The notes under the pieces were generated by a model. It was not told the DNA's origin. It was given only the letters and a program-made list of their open reading frames with translations, and made no database searches. Below, piece by piece: positions 60,536 through 64,000 of a stretch of 64,000 nt of DNA (the first letter of the stretch is position 1; each line of letters opens with the position of its first letter). Origin of the DNA: Aporrectodea caliginosa (Eukaryota > Annelida > Clitellata > Crassiclitellata > Lumbricidae); assembly GCA_020284085.1 (NCBI GenBank), contig JACEVL010000158.1, positions 1-64,000 on the forward strand, written 5' to 3'. The position numbers and the translations under genes were made by a program.

Positions 60536-60839
60536 TGTTCTGGCCAATAAATATGAAACCTATTAGTTTGTTCATATAATATTATACTTAAATACCGGTA
60601 ATTTGTGTTTTCAACCGAAAAATTGCGAATATTGTTAAAACTTCATCGTGCTGGGGGCAAGGCTTAGCCTTAATGTAAAAGCCTAAAATTTGGATTTTTA
60701 GACTCTTCTATATGAGACGCATGGGAAAATGCCCGGGGAGCAATGATTTTTCAACTTTTTATTTTCTGGAGCACCCTACTGCACAGTTTGATCGCGAACA
60801 CAAAATACAGTTTATGCGTTGATTTATAAACTTTTTTAG

Positions 60840-64000
<3,161 letters not shown>

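Larger units (their letters stand above)
58572..60779. mobile_element. Inverted-repeat element with nested insertions
   Basis: Outer ends TAGGGTGCTCCAGAA and its inverse. Matched inner blocks are GCTCCCCGG...TTTTCCCAT and AAGCCTTGCCCCC on each side. No TSD identified. Inside lie a second element (about 58,822-60,535) and a 140-bp MITE. About 59,850-60,300 is non-repetitive but shows no long ORF. The right end is about 60 bp before a fibrinogen-gene exon. Confidence 0.6.

Overview
This is animal nuclear DNA, probably from a marine invertebrate. Supporting signs are eukaryotic tRNA genes with internal A and B boxes, no operons, many non-autonomous transposons with clear target-site duplications (TSDs), LINE fragments, a spliced fibrinogen-domain gene, and a lineage-specific expansion of Mab-21/cGAS-like genes. 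I cannot name the species. The octamer TAGGCCTA is conspicuously common throughout.

From 1 to about 50,146 the window is a segmental-duplication array of Mab-21-domain genes, i.e. members of the cGAS-like receptor (cGLR) nucleotidyltransferase superfamily. Three long single-exon ORFs lie on the minus strand (28,900-31,734; 36,897-39,587; 44,906-47,749). A fourth full-length copy is a pseudogene (19,215-22,025). The 3' end of a fifth copy enters from the left edge on the plus strand (1-53). Two older, internally deleted pseudogenes lie at 14,240-14,830 and 34,530-35,470. The first 10.8 kb is inverted relative to the rest, with a junction near 10,776-10,830. To its right, units with the old pseudogene alternate with units carrying tRNA-Gly(TCC), with or without initiator tRNA-Met. 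This suggests duplication of a two-gene block. Six tRNA-Gly-like sequences and two tRNA-iMet genes travel with the array.

The duplicated units are riddled with transposons. Because units are paralogous, empty and filled sites can be compared directly. This gives well-bounded hAT-like, MULE-like, TTAA-specific (piggyBac-like), LTR, SINE and foldback insertions. The same comparison shows many sites that differ only by the hexamer GGCCTA inserted at a TA, which I consider the most unexpected signal here.

From 50,147 to 52,672 there are small hAT-like elements with 8-bp TSDs. From about 52,673 to 58,033 there is a 5.4-kb purine-rich minisatellite made of a 27-bp-period block and a 24-bp-period block. 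Its very long ORFs are artefacts of periods divisible by three.

From 58,034 to 64,000 there are LINE fragments and nested inverted-repeat elements, then exons of a fibrinogen-related protein (FReD lectin-type) gene on the plus strand (60,840 to beyond 64,000). Both identifiable gene families are commonly linked to innate immune recognition in invertebrates. For these particular copies that is inference.
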